DNA of 64,000 nt from Flavobacteriales bacterium (lineage in GTDB: Bacteria; Bacteroidota; Bacteroidia; Flavobacteriales_F; PHOS-HE28). Made by a program: the position numbers and the translations under genes. The notes below the pieces were generated by a model, which saw nothing but the letters and a program-made list of their open reading frames with translations, was not told the origin of the DNA and did not search any database. Shown one piece after another: positions 1 to 8,379 of the stretch (within the stretch, counting starts at the first letter, position 1; each line of letters begins with the position of its first letter). The DNA lies in NCBI GenBank assembly GCA_016788205.1, contig JAEUTA010000025.1, forward strand, positions 62,001-126,000, given 5' to 3'.

Positions 1-1079
1 TCCAGGGCCACCATATGCTTGGCGAACTCCGTGGCGTTGCGCGCGATGAGGATGTTCAGGCCTTCGGTGTGTTCGATACCTTCCGCCCCCACCGGCGTGG
101 ATACCACGGCTTTGCCCAAGGCCATTCCTTCGATGATCTTCACACGCATGCCGCCTGCGGAGAACAATGGAACCACCATCACCTGTCGGGTGCGCATGTA
201 GGACAACGCGTTCTTCACCCTGCCCCGGATGGTCACTCCCTGCTGCTGGCGTTCCAGGAGATCAGCGGGCATCTTGTTGCCCGCGAGGTCCAGGCGCGCA
301 TTGGGGCGTTCCGCTATCACCTTGGGCCATACCTCATCCAGCAGCCAGCGGATCCCTTCTTCGTTGGGCAGCCAGTCCATGCTACCGAGGTGGAAGAAGG
401 TGACTTCGCCAAGCTTCCGTTCGTCCGGCTTGTATTCGCCTGGTTCGACACCGAAAGGGATGGTGGCGATGGGTGTAAGCGTGCCGTGGTCTGCGAAGTG
501 CGCGGCATCCGAAGGGCTGATAGCGGCAACGCCGTCCACGCGGTCGAGCACGGCCATCTCATAATCGTGCAGCTGTTTCGCCAGGAACTTGCGGTAAGGA
601 CGTTTCAGGAAATTGCGTTCTCCGGTGGCTATCCGCCCCTGTATCACATGTTCCAGGTTGTGCGAGCGCAGAACGATGCGTGCCTTGGAATAGCGGCGGA
701 TCGTGGGCACGTACGGCGTCATGAACAAGCTCTCCAACTGTACGATGTCGAACTCTTCTGCCGTGAGTAACCGGATCAGCCGGATATCCATGTCCGGAGA
801 GAAGAAGCGACTGATGTTGTAGTTGTCGGCCGTCAACAGATCGGTGAAGGCGTCGACCATGTTCACGCTCGTGTCCACGAAAACGCTTTCGATGCGCGTT
901 CTCTCCATGTACTCCACAGGGATCTCCTCGATGGCGAGGGAGTTCTTCGGGGTACTGATGCAGAGCACCTTCACCTCATGACCAGCGGCCAGCAATCCGC
1001 GGGTAAGGTTGTGCATGGCCTTGCTCCCACCATCTATGGGGGGGAAGGGAGGCTTGTTGCAGAGCTGAAGGATGCGCAT
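1..1079 (-). CDS. glycosyltransferase, family 4-like (3' end outside window)
   Basis: About 359 residues are visible from an ATG at 1079; an in-frame stop lies just upstream, so this start is firm. The N-terminus (MRILQLCNKPPFPPIDGGSK, then a glycine-rich stretch with HNLTRGLLAAGHEV) is the nucleotide-sugar glycosyltransferase GT-B N-domain signature. Later segments fit the C-domain of GT4/GT1 enzymes: FHLGSMDWLPNEEGIRWLLDEVWP, then VVPLFSAGGMRVKIIEGMALG and VVSTPVGAEGI. The expected role is transfer of a sugar to a surface polysaccharide or lipid; the donor and acceptor are unknown. It follows the LptF/G gene by 6 nt on the same strand, so the two are probably co-transcribed, consistent with envelope biogenesis. 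The C-terminus lies beyond base 1. Confidence 0.85.
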   Translation of the reverse strand, partial: MRILQLCNKPPFPPIDGGSKAMHNLTRGLLAAGHEVKVLCISTPKNSLAIEEIPVEYMERTRIESVFVDTSVNMVDAFTDLLTADNYNISRFFSPDMDIRLIRLLTAEEFDIVQLESLFMTPYVPTIRRYSKARIVLRSHNLEHVIQGRIATGERNFLKRPYRKFLAKQLHDYEMAVLDRVDGVAAISPSDAAHFADHGTLTPIATIPFGVEPGEYKPDERKLGEVTFFHLGSMDWLPNEEGIRWLLDEVWPKVIAERPNARLDLAGNKMPADLLERQQQGVTIRGRVKNALSYMRTRQVMVVPLFSAGGMRVKIIEGMALGKAVVSTPVGAEGIEHTEGLNILIARNATEFAKHMVAL

Positions 1080-1085
1080 GGAAGC

Positions 1086-2516
1086 CTAGAGCGCAGGTTG
1101 TTGACGACGGAAGAATGAACGGAACCGCTCCCAGCCGCGATAATACGCATCCGCATCGAAGAGCGGGCTGTCTGAAGAAGCCTTCCAGGTGAGCAGGATG
1201 CCGAAGGGGAGCAATACCATGGAGCTGATCCACATGCCTGGCCAGGGCTCCAGTTTACCGGAGATCACCAACTTCTCGGTGGAGAACGAAGTGATGTGGA
1301 AAATGAGGAAGAAGATGATGGCGAATACCACCGGCAGGCCCATACCTCCCTTGCGAATGATGGCTCCCAGCGGCGCACCGATGAAGAAGAACAGCAGGCA
1401 TGCCAGGGCCAGCATGGGCTTGCGGTGCCATTCCACGCGGAATTTGGAGATCTGTTCCTGCCGTCCACGGCGCTCTTCGGCGGAGCGGTCTATGAAGTTG
1501 ATGTTGTTCCGGACCATGTTCATGGCCACATCGTAGTAATTACGGCGCATGTTCGCATCCAGTGCCGCTTCGAATTGGGCCGTAGTGCCACCCAGGCTCA
1601 GGACGGGTGCGGTCTTCTGGCCGCGTGTGATGAGCAGGCTGTTCGCTAGGTGCTTTTGCTGATCAGCCACCCGCTCGTCCATCTGCCCGCGCAAACTATC
1701 CTCCGCCACTTGAAGCTGGCCAAGCGTGAGCATCTTATAGTGGTCTTTGAAGAGGTCCTGGTCCGTCCGGTCGAGGCCAAGCCCGGAAAGGTCCAGTCGG
1801 ATCTCGTCCTCGGCGAACGTGCCGCGCATCATGGGGTATTTCCCGCGATCACCGGCTGGAGAATGTTCATCATAGAAATGCCCGTTCTTCAACGTCAGGA
1901 TAAGGTATCGTCCATCGGTACTGCGATTCATGGTGCCGCTTTCGGCCCGCAACACGGTACGGTTCCCCTGGAAGGCGGCGCGGTGATCGTATATGAGCAC
2001 ATCATGCAGGTCTCCGTTCTCGGCTTTCTGCATGGCGCGTATGCTGAAACCGTCGATACCGTTGTAGAAGATGCCCGGCAGTAGGTTCATCGCGGGTTTC
2101 TTGCGGGTAACGTCCCAAAGGAGCGAGTGGAATTTCAGGTTCGCTACAGGGAGCACGTTGTTGCTGAAGTAGAACGAGCCTGCGGCCAAGAGGCCGACAA
2201 CGAGCATGAGCGGATACAGGATGCGCAACAAGCCGAGTCCGGCGGAACGCATGGGCACAAGCTCCATGTTCTCTCCCAGCCCCCCCAACGTCATGATGCT
2301 CGCCAGCAATATGGCCAAGGGCAAGGCGAGCGGTACGAAGCTCGCGGTGGCGTACATCATCAACTCCACCAGCACGTACCACTCAAGCCCCTTGCCCATG
2401 AGGTCGTCCACGTATTTCCACAGGAACTGCATCACCAGGATGAACAGCACGATCACGAACGTGATGAGCAGCGGCCCCGTGAAGGCCTGTATAATCATGC
2501 GGTGCAGACGTTTCAT
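1086..2516 (-). CDS. LptF/LptG (YjgP/YjgQ) family permease
   Basis: A 476-residue inner-membrane protein of the LptF/LptG family, the membrane part of the ABC machine that pulls lipopolysaccharide from the inner membrane toward the outer membrane. Three hydrophobic segments lie in about the first 130 residues (ITFVIVLFILVMQFLWKYVDDLMGKG is typical). A long periplasmic beta-jellyroll-like region covers about 135-365. Three more membrane segments lie near the C-terminus (LACLLFFFIGAPLGAIIRKGGMG is the family signature). Bacteroidota often carry LptF/G genes apart from lptB. Whether this is F or G cannot be told from sequence alone. The glycosyltransferase gene follows by 6 nt. Confidence 0.9.
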   Translation of the reverse strand: MKRLHRMIIQAFTGPLLITFVIVLFILVMQFLWKYVDDLMGKGLEWYVLVELMMYATASFVPLALPLAILLASIMTLGGLGENMELVPMRSAGLGLLRILYPLMLVVGLLAAGSFYFSNNVLPVANLKFHSLLWDVTRKKPAMNLLPGIFYNGIDGFSIRAMQKAENGDLHDVLIYDHRAAFQGNRTVLRAESGTMNRSTDGRYLILTLKNGHFYDEHSPAGDRGKYPMMRGTFAEDEIRLDLSGLGLDRTDQDLFKDHYKMLTLGQLQVAEDSLRGQMDERVADQQKHLANSLLITRGQKTAPVLSLGGTTAQFEAALDANMRRNYYDVAMNMVRNNINFIDRSAEERRGRQEQISKFRVEWHRKPMLALACLLFFFIGAPLGAIIRKGGMGLPVVFAIIFFLIFHITSFSTEKLVISGKLEPWPGMWISSMVLLPFGILLTWKASSDSPLFDADAYYRGWERFRSFFRRQQPAL

Positions 2517-2556
2517 CCCTGTTGAAACGGACGCTGCAAAGTTCTGCTATCCAGTG

Positions 2557-3357
2557 TCACGCGCCGAGCACGCGGCCCAGCGTTTCGATCTGGGATGTCC
2601 ACAGGTTGCGGGTCTCATCCACCTCTGTAGGCCAGGCGTGATCGGTCACCACCAGGCACACCTCATTGGTCATGGCATCAATGCGCACCCGGAACTCGAA
2701 GAACGCTTCAGGATCATCATCATCGTTGCGTCGGAAACGGATCACTTCCGGCGCTTTACGTCCGATCATGGTGGTCTCTTCGCGCTCACCGTCCCAGATG
2801 AAGGTGTACTGGTCGCCCCGCACGTCCACGTCCTGGCAGTACCACTCGCTGAAACCGCTCGGTGTGCTCAGCAGCTCGTAAAGGGCGTTGGGGCTGCTGT
2901 TCAGGTAGAATTCCATCACCACGCGCTCTTTGACAGGACGCTTCTTCACGATCGGAGCGGCTTTCGGCGCAGCGGCTTTCGCCGCTGGGGGGGCTGCCTT
3001 GGCCGGTGCAGGGGCAGAGGCGGTGGCTCGGGCCGTAGTTGCCGGCTTCGCAGCAGCGACTTTGACGGCAGGCTTTCCTGGCGCTGTCACACTGGTCGCT
3101 GGCACCGCCTTGGGCGCGCTCTTCTTCGGCAGAATGGCTTTTACAGCGGCTTTCACCGGTGGCGCTGCCTTTTTCGGTGCGCTGGTCTTTGTCACAGGCT
3201 TGCCTTTGACCGCCGCCTTTTTCATGGCCTTCGCCGGAGCGCCCTTTTTGGTGCTTGGGGCGGGCTTGCTCTTTTTCGTGGGAATAGCCTTGGCCTTCTT
3301 TGCCGCGGTCTTGCCTGCGGGGCGTTTGCCTTTGGGGACTGGGATCTTCTTGGCCAT
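2557..3357 (-). CDS. START-like domain protein with a long Lys/Ala/Pro-rich N-terminal tail
   Basis: 266 residues. About 140-266 form the small START-like domain common in Bacteroidota (VVMEFYLNSSPNALYELLSTP, then FSEWYCQDVDVRGDQYTFIWDG, FFEFRVRIDAMTNEVCLVVTD and a C-terminal helix). This helix-grip fold usually stands alone at about 130 residues and is predicted to bind a hydrophobic ligand. Residues 1-138 are a low-complexity tail of Lys, Ala and Pro repeats (KKAAPPVKAAVKA, AAKPATTARATA, PAKAAPPAAKAAAPKAAP) resembling histone H1 or AlgP-type C-terminal domains, which bind DNA or RNA through charge. The tail is in frame with an ATG and has no hydrophobic signal, so the protein should be cytoplasmic. 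A TACCTTGG box, a weak match to the -7 consensus, lies upstream. Confidence 0.85.
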   Translation of the reverse strand: MAKKIPVPKGKRPAGKTAAKKAKAIPTKKSKPAPSTKKGAPAKAMKKAAVKGKPVTKTSAPKKAAPPVKAAVKAILPKKSAPKAVPATSVTAPGKPAVKVAAAKPATTARATASAPAPAKAAPPAAKAAAPKAAPIVKKRPVKERVVMEFYLNSSPNALYELLSTPSGFSEWYCQDVDVRGDQYTFIWDGEREETTMIGRKAPEVIRFRRNDDDDPEAFFEFRVRIDAMTNEVCLVVTDHAWPTEVDETRNLWTSQIETLGRVLGA

Positions 3358-3458
3358 GACGGCTTTTCACGCTAGGGTGGAGCGCCAAGGTAGAGAAAAG
3401 CCTTACCTGTGCAAGTGCGGGAGTGGTGCCCTTCTTATGCACCTGAGCCGCGGTTGTC

Positions 3459-3466
3459 TATATTTG
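3459..3466 (+). promoter_or_regulatory. -7 promoter box of tRNA-Met
   Basis: TATATTTG is an exact match to the Bacteroidota sigma-A -7 consensus TAnnTTTG and is followed by CCGCCCC. It lies 29 nt before the tRNA. No convincing -33 TTG is seen at the usual spacing. Confidence 0.6.
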
Positions 3467-3495
3467 CCGCCCCGTAAGCGTAGGCTTCGGTGTAT

Positions 3496-3569
3496 GGCGC
3501 GGTAGCTCAGCTGGTTAGAGCGCATGATTCATAATCCTGAGGTCGGGAGTTCAAGTCTCCCCCGCGCTA
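3496..3569 (+). tRNA. tRNA-Met (CAT anticodon)
   Basis: A 74-nt cloverleaf. The acceptor stem pairs GGCGCGG with CCGCGCT, with the first pair G-U. The D arm is GCTC/GAGC, the anticodon loop TTCATAA, and the T arm GGGAG-TTCAAGT-CTCCC. The discriminator is A and CCA is not encoded in full. The first acceptor pair is not a clear C-A mismatch, so the tRNA looks elongator-like rather than the classical initiator, though tRNA-Ile2 (CAT, lysidine-modified) cannot be excluded. The anticodon stem CATGA/TCCTG has a T-C mismatch at its third pair. Confidence 0.93.
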
Positions 3570-3597
3570 CATCAGGAGGGTGAAAGCCCTCAAGAAG

Positions 3598-3620
3598 AAA
3601 GGCCCCGATCAGGGGCCTTT
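3598..3620. terminator. hairpin between tRNA-Met and the DPP-IV gene
   Basis: AAAGGCCCC and GGGGCCTTT form a 9-bp stem with a 5-nt loop. A on the left and T on the right let it work in both directions between convergent units. Confidence 0.75.
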
Positions 3621-3642
3621 CGCATTTTCGTTCAAGGGGTGG

Positions 3643-5850
3643 TCAAAGGTTCTTTTCCAGCCATGTGGTCATCATCTCGAACAGGTGTAGGCGGGTGGTC
3701 CCTCCGTAGATGCCATGGTTCTTGTCCGGGTACACGAATTGGTCGAAGGGCTTATTGGCCTTGACCAGCGCGAGGGCCATTTCTGCCGCGTTCTGGTAGT
3801 GCACGTTATCATCGGCTAGGCCGTGGATGAGCAGGTAGTTGCCTTTCAGTTCATCCACGTGGTTGATGGGAGAGTTGTCATCGTACCCGTTGGGGTTGTC
3901 CTTGGGCAGGCCCATGAAGCGTTCGGTGTAGATGCTGTCGTAGTAACGCCAGTTGGTTACCGGCGCCACCGCGATGGCTGCCTTGAACACATCCGCCCCC
4001 TTGGTGATGCAAAGGCTGCTCATGTATCCGCCGTAGCTCCAGCCCTGTATACCGATGCGCTTAGCATCCACATACGGTTGGCTGCCTAGCCATTTGGCAG
4101 AAGCGATCTGGTCTTCGGTCTCGTACTTGCCCAATTGACCGTAGGTGATGTGGCGGAACTCATGCCCGCGGTGACCGGTACCACGAGGGTCGACGCATAC
4201 GACCACGTAGCCCTTCTTGGCCAACAGCGTATGCCACATGAGGTCGCGGCCATCGAACTTGTCCAACACCTCGTTGCTGTTCGGCCCGCTGTATTGGGTC
4301 ATGAACACAGGATACTTCTTGCCTGCGTCGAATGCGGGCGGCTTCATCATCCATCCGCGCAAGGGCACCCCAGCCGCGGTGGTGAACTGGAAGAACTCCT
4401 TATTCACCGGGCCGAAGGAAGCGATGGTCTCTTTCAACCGAGCGTTGTCGTTCAATGTCTTCAGCAACTTCCCTTGTCCATCATGCAGTGTTTCGACCGG
4501 TACGTCATTGGCCGTGCTGCGCGTGTTGATGAAGTACTGGAAGCCTTCGCTGAATTCGGCATCGTTGTAGCCACCGGCGGGGCTCAATCGCTTCAGCCCT
4601 TTCCCTCCAAGACCAACGCTCCAGATATCCTGATTCTCCGGTGCGGTCTTGGCTGCGGAGAAGATCACGCGCTTACCCTTCTCGTCCACACCGGCAACGC
4701 TCACCACATCCCATTCACCATTCGTGAGGGCTTGGGGTTGACCGCCCAAGGGAACGAAGTAGATGTGGTTCCATCCACTCCGCTCACTGGTGAGCACGAA
4801 CCCGCTGCCATTCGACAAGAAGTGGAGATCATCGGTGACTTCAACGTAGGTCTTGCTGGTCTCACGGTAGATCTCCTTGGCCGTGAGTTTGGCTACAGCG
4901 CCTGCAGGCGGAAGGTCCACGGTGAGGACGAGCTTCTCGTTCTGCAATCTGTTCATGCGCATGAACCAGGCTGCACCACCCGGTGTGAAGCCCAGGCGCG
5001 GTATGTAGATGTCCGTTTCGTCCGTACCGAGCGGTAGTGTCGTGTTCGTGGCGGATGCGATGTCGTAGAGATGAAGGGATACCTCGCTGTTCACTTCGCC
5101 CACCTTGGGGTATTTGAAGCGATACTCGCTTGGATACAGTTGACCCTTGTAGAAGGTGAGGTCGAATTCCTTCACTGCGCTCTCGTCGCTGCGCAGGTAG
5201 AGGAGTTTATCACCCTTGGGGCTCCATGCATACCCCTGTATCAATGCGAACTCTTCTTCGTAGACCCAATCCGTGGCCCCGTTCAGCACCTTGTTCCAAG
5301 CCCCGTCGGTGGTCACCCGGGTCTCCTTCATGCTGGCCAGGTCCACCACGTACAGGTCGTTGTCCCGGACGAAGGCGGCTTTGGTCCCATCCGGGCTGAA
5401 CGTGGCGAGCCGCTGCTTGGAAAGGCCCATATCGCTTAACGGTGTCAGCTTCTTGGTGGTCCGGTCGAAGACGTAGTTGTGCGCGTAGTAGCTATACCGG
5501 TAGATGGGCTCATGCACCGTCTCGATCATCAGCTTCTTCTCGTCACCGCTGAAGCTGTACCCTTCCATGGTCACGGGCTCCTGAGTACCCGGAAGCACGA
5601 GGTCTTTGCCATTGACCAAGGTCTCCACGTTGTCTCCGGTACGATATGCATATCGGGCGATCACCAAGCCAGCATCCGTTTCCTCAAGTGCGGTATAGTG
5701 CTGGCCGTCCTTCATGCTCGCCAGGCCACCCACATACTGTGCGCTGAACTGGGGACTGGCCCAGATATCACGATTGGTAAGTTCCTTCTGCGCCGTTGCG
5801 AAGGTGAGGACGAGGAAGAACGCGCCAAGGAGAACGCAACGCTGGTTCAT
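3643..5850 (-). CDS. S9 family peptidase, dipeptidyl peptidase IV type
   Basis: 735 residues from the ATG at 5850. An upstream in-frame extension is low quality and lacks a signal, whereas this start gives a clean signal peptide (CVLLGAFFLVLTFATAQ). Residues about 30-480 are the eight-bladed DPP-IV propeller (repeated LYDIASATNT, WSPKGDKLLYLRSDES and the ASFSPDG-like element ATFSPDGTKAAFVRDNDLY). The C-terminal alpha/beta hydrolase has GWSYGGY with the nucleophile at about Ser605, Asp680 in HGLADDNVH and His712 in KNHG. A double-Glu motif (DWVYEEEFALIQGYAWSP) matches the DPP-IV substrate-binding Glu pair. The expected role is periplasmic or surface removal of N-terminal Xaa-Pro dipeptides from peptides. 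It is followed by a hairpin and lies 85 nt after the stop of the upstream TPR gene. Confidence 0.93.
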   Translation of the reverse strand: MNQRCVLLGAFFLVLTFATAQKELTNRDIWASPQFSAQYVGGLASMKDGQHYTALEETDAGLVIARYAYRTGDNVETLVNGKDLVLPGTQEPVTMEGYSFSGDEKKLMIETVHEPIYRYSYYAHNYVFDRTTKKLTPLSDMGLSKQRLATFSPDGTKAAFVRDNDLYVVDLASMKETRVTTDGAWNKVLNGATDWVYEEEFALIQGYAWSPKGDKLLYLRSDESAVKEFDLTFYKGQLYPSEYRFKYPKVGEVNSEVSLHLYDIASATNTTLPLGTDETDIYIPRLGFTPGGAAWFMRMNRLQNEKLVLTVDLPPAGAVAKLTAKEIYRETSKTYVEVTDDLHFLSNGSGFVLTSERSGWNHIYFVPLGGQPQALTNGEWDVVSVAGVDEKGKRVIFSAAKTAPENQDIWSVGLGGKGLKRLSPAGGYNDAEFSEGFQYFINTRSTANDVPVETLHDGQGKLLKTLNDNARLKETIASFGPVNKEFFQFTTAAGVPLRGWMMKPPAFDAGKKYPVFMTQYSGPNSNEVLDKFDGRDLMWHTLLAKKGYVVVCVDPRGTGHRGHEFRHITYGQLGKYETEDQIASAKWLGSQPYVDAKRIGIQGWSYGGYMSSLCITKGADVFKAAIAVAPVTNWRYYDSIYTERFMGLPKDNPNGYDDNSPINHVDELKGNYLLIHGLADDNVHYQNAAEMALALVKANKPFDQFVYPDKNHGIYGGTTRLHLFEMMTTWLEKNL

Positions 5851-5935
5851 GGGTGTGTAATGAGGGGGCGCCGAAGTTAGCGAGCGCAGCGAGGGTGGTA
5901 AGCTCGTTCGAGGCGAAGCGAACCGTTGGTCACCG

Positions 5936-8365
5936 TTATGGGCAAAGCGCGGCCAATTGCTGCGCGGCCGCACCATCGCCAGCTGCGGCCATACGTTGCA
6001 GGATCATGCATCCTTCCGGCTTCCTGTTCTTGCGCACGAGCACTACGGCCTTGTTCAACAGGGCGGTGCGGTTGTTCGGGTCGCGTTTCAGGATGACATC
6101 ATAGTCGGCCAAGGCAAGATCCATGTTGTTGGACTGGATGTAGGCGCTGGCACGATTGAGCCATCCGTTCGGAGCCTTGGGATCCAGTTTGATGTATTCG
6201 CTGAAAGCAGCTGCGGCTTTGTCGAACTCCTTTTGGTAGAAGTAGGAAGCCCCGAGCACATCGTATGCATCCTTCAACTTCTTGTCGCGCTGCTGATAGA
6301 GTGTCAGGCTCTTGATCGCTGCTGGGTAATCCTTCTTCCGGAATTGGGTCACGCCGATGCTGTAGTGCACTGCGAACAGTGCGGTATCCATGGCCATGGC
6401 ACGTTGGAATCCAGCGATCGCCTCGTCGTTCCTACCCATGGACGATAGCGCCTGTGCCCGTGCGAGGACGGCTTCTGCATACGTACTGTCCAACTCCATC
6501 ATGCGCTGGGCCGCGGTCAATGCAGCGGCATGGTCATTGGCGCGTGTGTGTCGCAATTGATCCGCGTACACGGCGTAGATGTTGTTCGGGAAAGCCTTGT
6601 TGAAGCGTTCGCGCAAAGCGTCCGCATCGTTCTTCAGGGTGGTGTCCACTTTCTGGAACAAGCCGATCGTGGTGCGGTGATCACGGCCCATAACGTGCAG
6701 CAGTTCGACCATGTCCTTGCGTTTGTACATCTCCGCCAGTTGTACGTTGCCTTGCAGGCGGTGCGAGTAATGGTTCTCCCAGAGCACAACGGAATGCACT
6801 TCGGCAGTGTCCAGTGCGGCCTTGGTCAATGTGCGATAGCGTGAGCGGTCAGGGTAGCTCATCTCTTTGGGCCAGAAGAACCAGCTGTGGTTGCAGTACA
6901 GCGGCCACTCGCGCAGGTAGCTGTCGCGGTAAAGCGTGGACACCTCGGTGATCGCTTTGCGTTCATGGTTCAAATGAGCATCTGGACGTTCGGTATAGAG
7001 CGTATAGCCCAAGGCGCCGGCCGTGACCAGGACACCCGTTCCAGAGAGCACCCAACGCGGTGCTGGCCTGGTACGGAATATGGCGAGCAGGACCATCCCA
7101 AGTGCGGAGATCAGGCCTGCGATGATCATCGGTGCATGGTCGACCTTCGCTGAGATCTTGTGGTGGCTCAACAGTTCTTTATCGAAGTAGACGGCGAGGA
7201 TCAGCACAGCGACGATACCGAAGAGGTGAACGCGGATCAAGCCGGACCACGGGCTACGCGACCGTTCTCCCTTGTGGGAGACTTTGGGTGCGGCCTTCTT
7301 CTTTCGTTTGCGCTCCTCGCGGTTCAGTCCAACGTCCGAGGCAGCCTGTGCATCGGGGACACCGGTGTTCTTCGCAACCACGCCCTGCCATGCTTGGAGG
7401 CCATCGAAAGCGAGAAGTGCGATGAATGGAGCGAGCGGGATAAGGTTGCGCAGGAAGCCCGCCGAATTGCCCATGTCCAGTTTCCAGGAGAAGATGACGT
7501 AGAGGAATAGAATTGCCGCACCTTGTACCACCACGAACAGGTCGATCCGCAAGCGTGCGATCCGCTCCAGCACACCAGTGATCAGGAAGAAGAACACGAT
7601 AGGACCGATCACATAGGCGAAGCGGTGGAAGTAGTGCCACACATCACGGTGTCCATAGCGGTTCTTGCCATCCTTACCGAGGGTCTCATCCACCAGCCAT
7701 AACAGGTTGTCGGTGTTCTTCACGAAGTAGCCGAGGATCATGAGCAGGACCACCGGTATCGCCATCACCAACAGCGCACGCCATTGTTTGTTGGCCAGCA
7801 GTACCACACCCCAGATGGGCAGGATCACCGATAGTTCGAGACGTGCAAGGGGCAGCAGCCCCCCCATCAAGGCGAAGAGCAGGTAGCGTTGATGCACGAG
7901 GGCATGAAGGCCGATGCAAATGACCGCGACCGCCAGTGGCTCGGTCAGGAAATTGCGCGAAACGCTGAAATAGAAGGTCTGGAAAAAGAAAAAGGGCAGG
8001 ACCCAGTGTGCATCGCGCACCCCGGATCTGTTCAGTGCGCGATAGAGGAGCCATCCTGAGCATGCGCTGATGAGGATCATCTGCACCATCATCACCGTTC
8101 GGCCCAACCATGCGGTGGGCGCGAAAAGCACCATGAAAAGTGGCCGGTTCCAAAGGCTGAAGAAATGGTCGGGCTTGCTCCAAGCTTCGCGTGCGTGGAA
8201 GTAACGCACCACACAATCATCGTCCCATGGGGCATTGCTCAGCCACCCGTAGATCAGGCTTGCTACCACGTAGAGCGCGGTAAGACCCAACGCCCAGGCA
8301 CGGCCGCTATCCGGGCCATCGGTTCGTTGAAGTAGCGGGCGGGAGAGTACCCAGGTAGGGGTCAT
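5936..8365 (-). CDS. membrane glycosyltransferase-like protein with C-terminal TPR domain
   Basis: 809 residues from the ATG at 8365; an upstream extension would overlap the MFS gene. The first half holds about ten or eleven membrane segments in the style of GT-C (dolichyl-phosphate-mannose mannosyltransferase-like) enzymes. An acidic motif sits early in the first loop (NAPWDDDCVVRYFHAREAW), where GT-C enzymes have their catalytic Asp. The remainder (about 600-809) is periplasmic or cytoplasmic TPR repeats (AEAVLARAQALSSMGRNDEAIAGFQRAMAMD, and others). A charged linker (NREERKRKKKAAPKVSHKGERS) splits the membrane region. It probably transfers a lipid-linked sugar to a protein or glycan, but the substrate is unknown. 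It starts 14 nt after the MFS stop and probably shares its transcript. Confidence 0.7.
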   Translation of the reverse strand: MTPTWVLSRPLLQRTDGPDSGRAWALGLTALYVVASLIYGWLSNAPWDDDCVVRYFHAREAWSKPDHFFSLWNRPLFMVLFAPTAWLGRTVMMVQMILISACSGWLLYRALNRSGVRDAHWVLPFFFFQTFYFSVSRNFLTEPLAVAVICIGLHALVHQRYLLFALMGGLLPLARLELSVILPIWGVVLLANKQWRALLVMAIPVVLLMILGYFVKNTDNLLWLVDETLGKDGKNRYGHRDVWHYFHRFAYVIGPIVFFFLITGVLERIARLRIDLFVVVQGAAILFLYVIFSWKLDMGNSAGFLRNLIPLAPFIALLAFDGLQAWQGVVAKNTGVPDAQAASDVGLNREERKRKKKAAPKVSHKGERSRSPWSGLIRVHLFGIVAVLILAVYFDKELLSHHKISAKVDHAPMIIAGLISALGMVLLAIFRTRPAPRWVLSGTGVLVTAGALGYTLYTERPDAHLNHERKAITEVSTLYRDSYLREWPLYCNHSWFFWPKEMSYPDRSRYRTLTKAALDTAEVHSVVLWENHYSHRLQGNVQLAEMYKRKDMVELLHVMGRDHRTTIGLFQKVDTTLKNDADALRERFNKAFPNNIYAVYADQLRHTRANDHAAALTAAQRMMELDSTYAEAVLARAQALSSMGRNDEAIAGFQRAMAMDTALFAVHYSIGVTQFRKKDYPAAIKSLTLYQQRDKKLKDAYDVLGASYFYQKEFDKAAAAFSEYIKLDPKAPNGWLNRASAYIQSNNMDLALADYDVILKRDPNNRTALLNKAVVLVRKNRKPEGCMILQRMAAAGDGAAAQQLAALCP

Positions 8366-8379
8366 AGGGTGGTGGTTGG

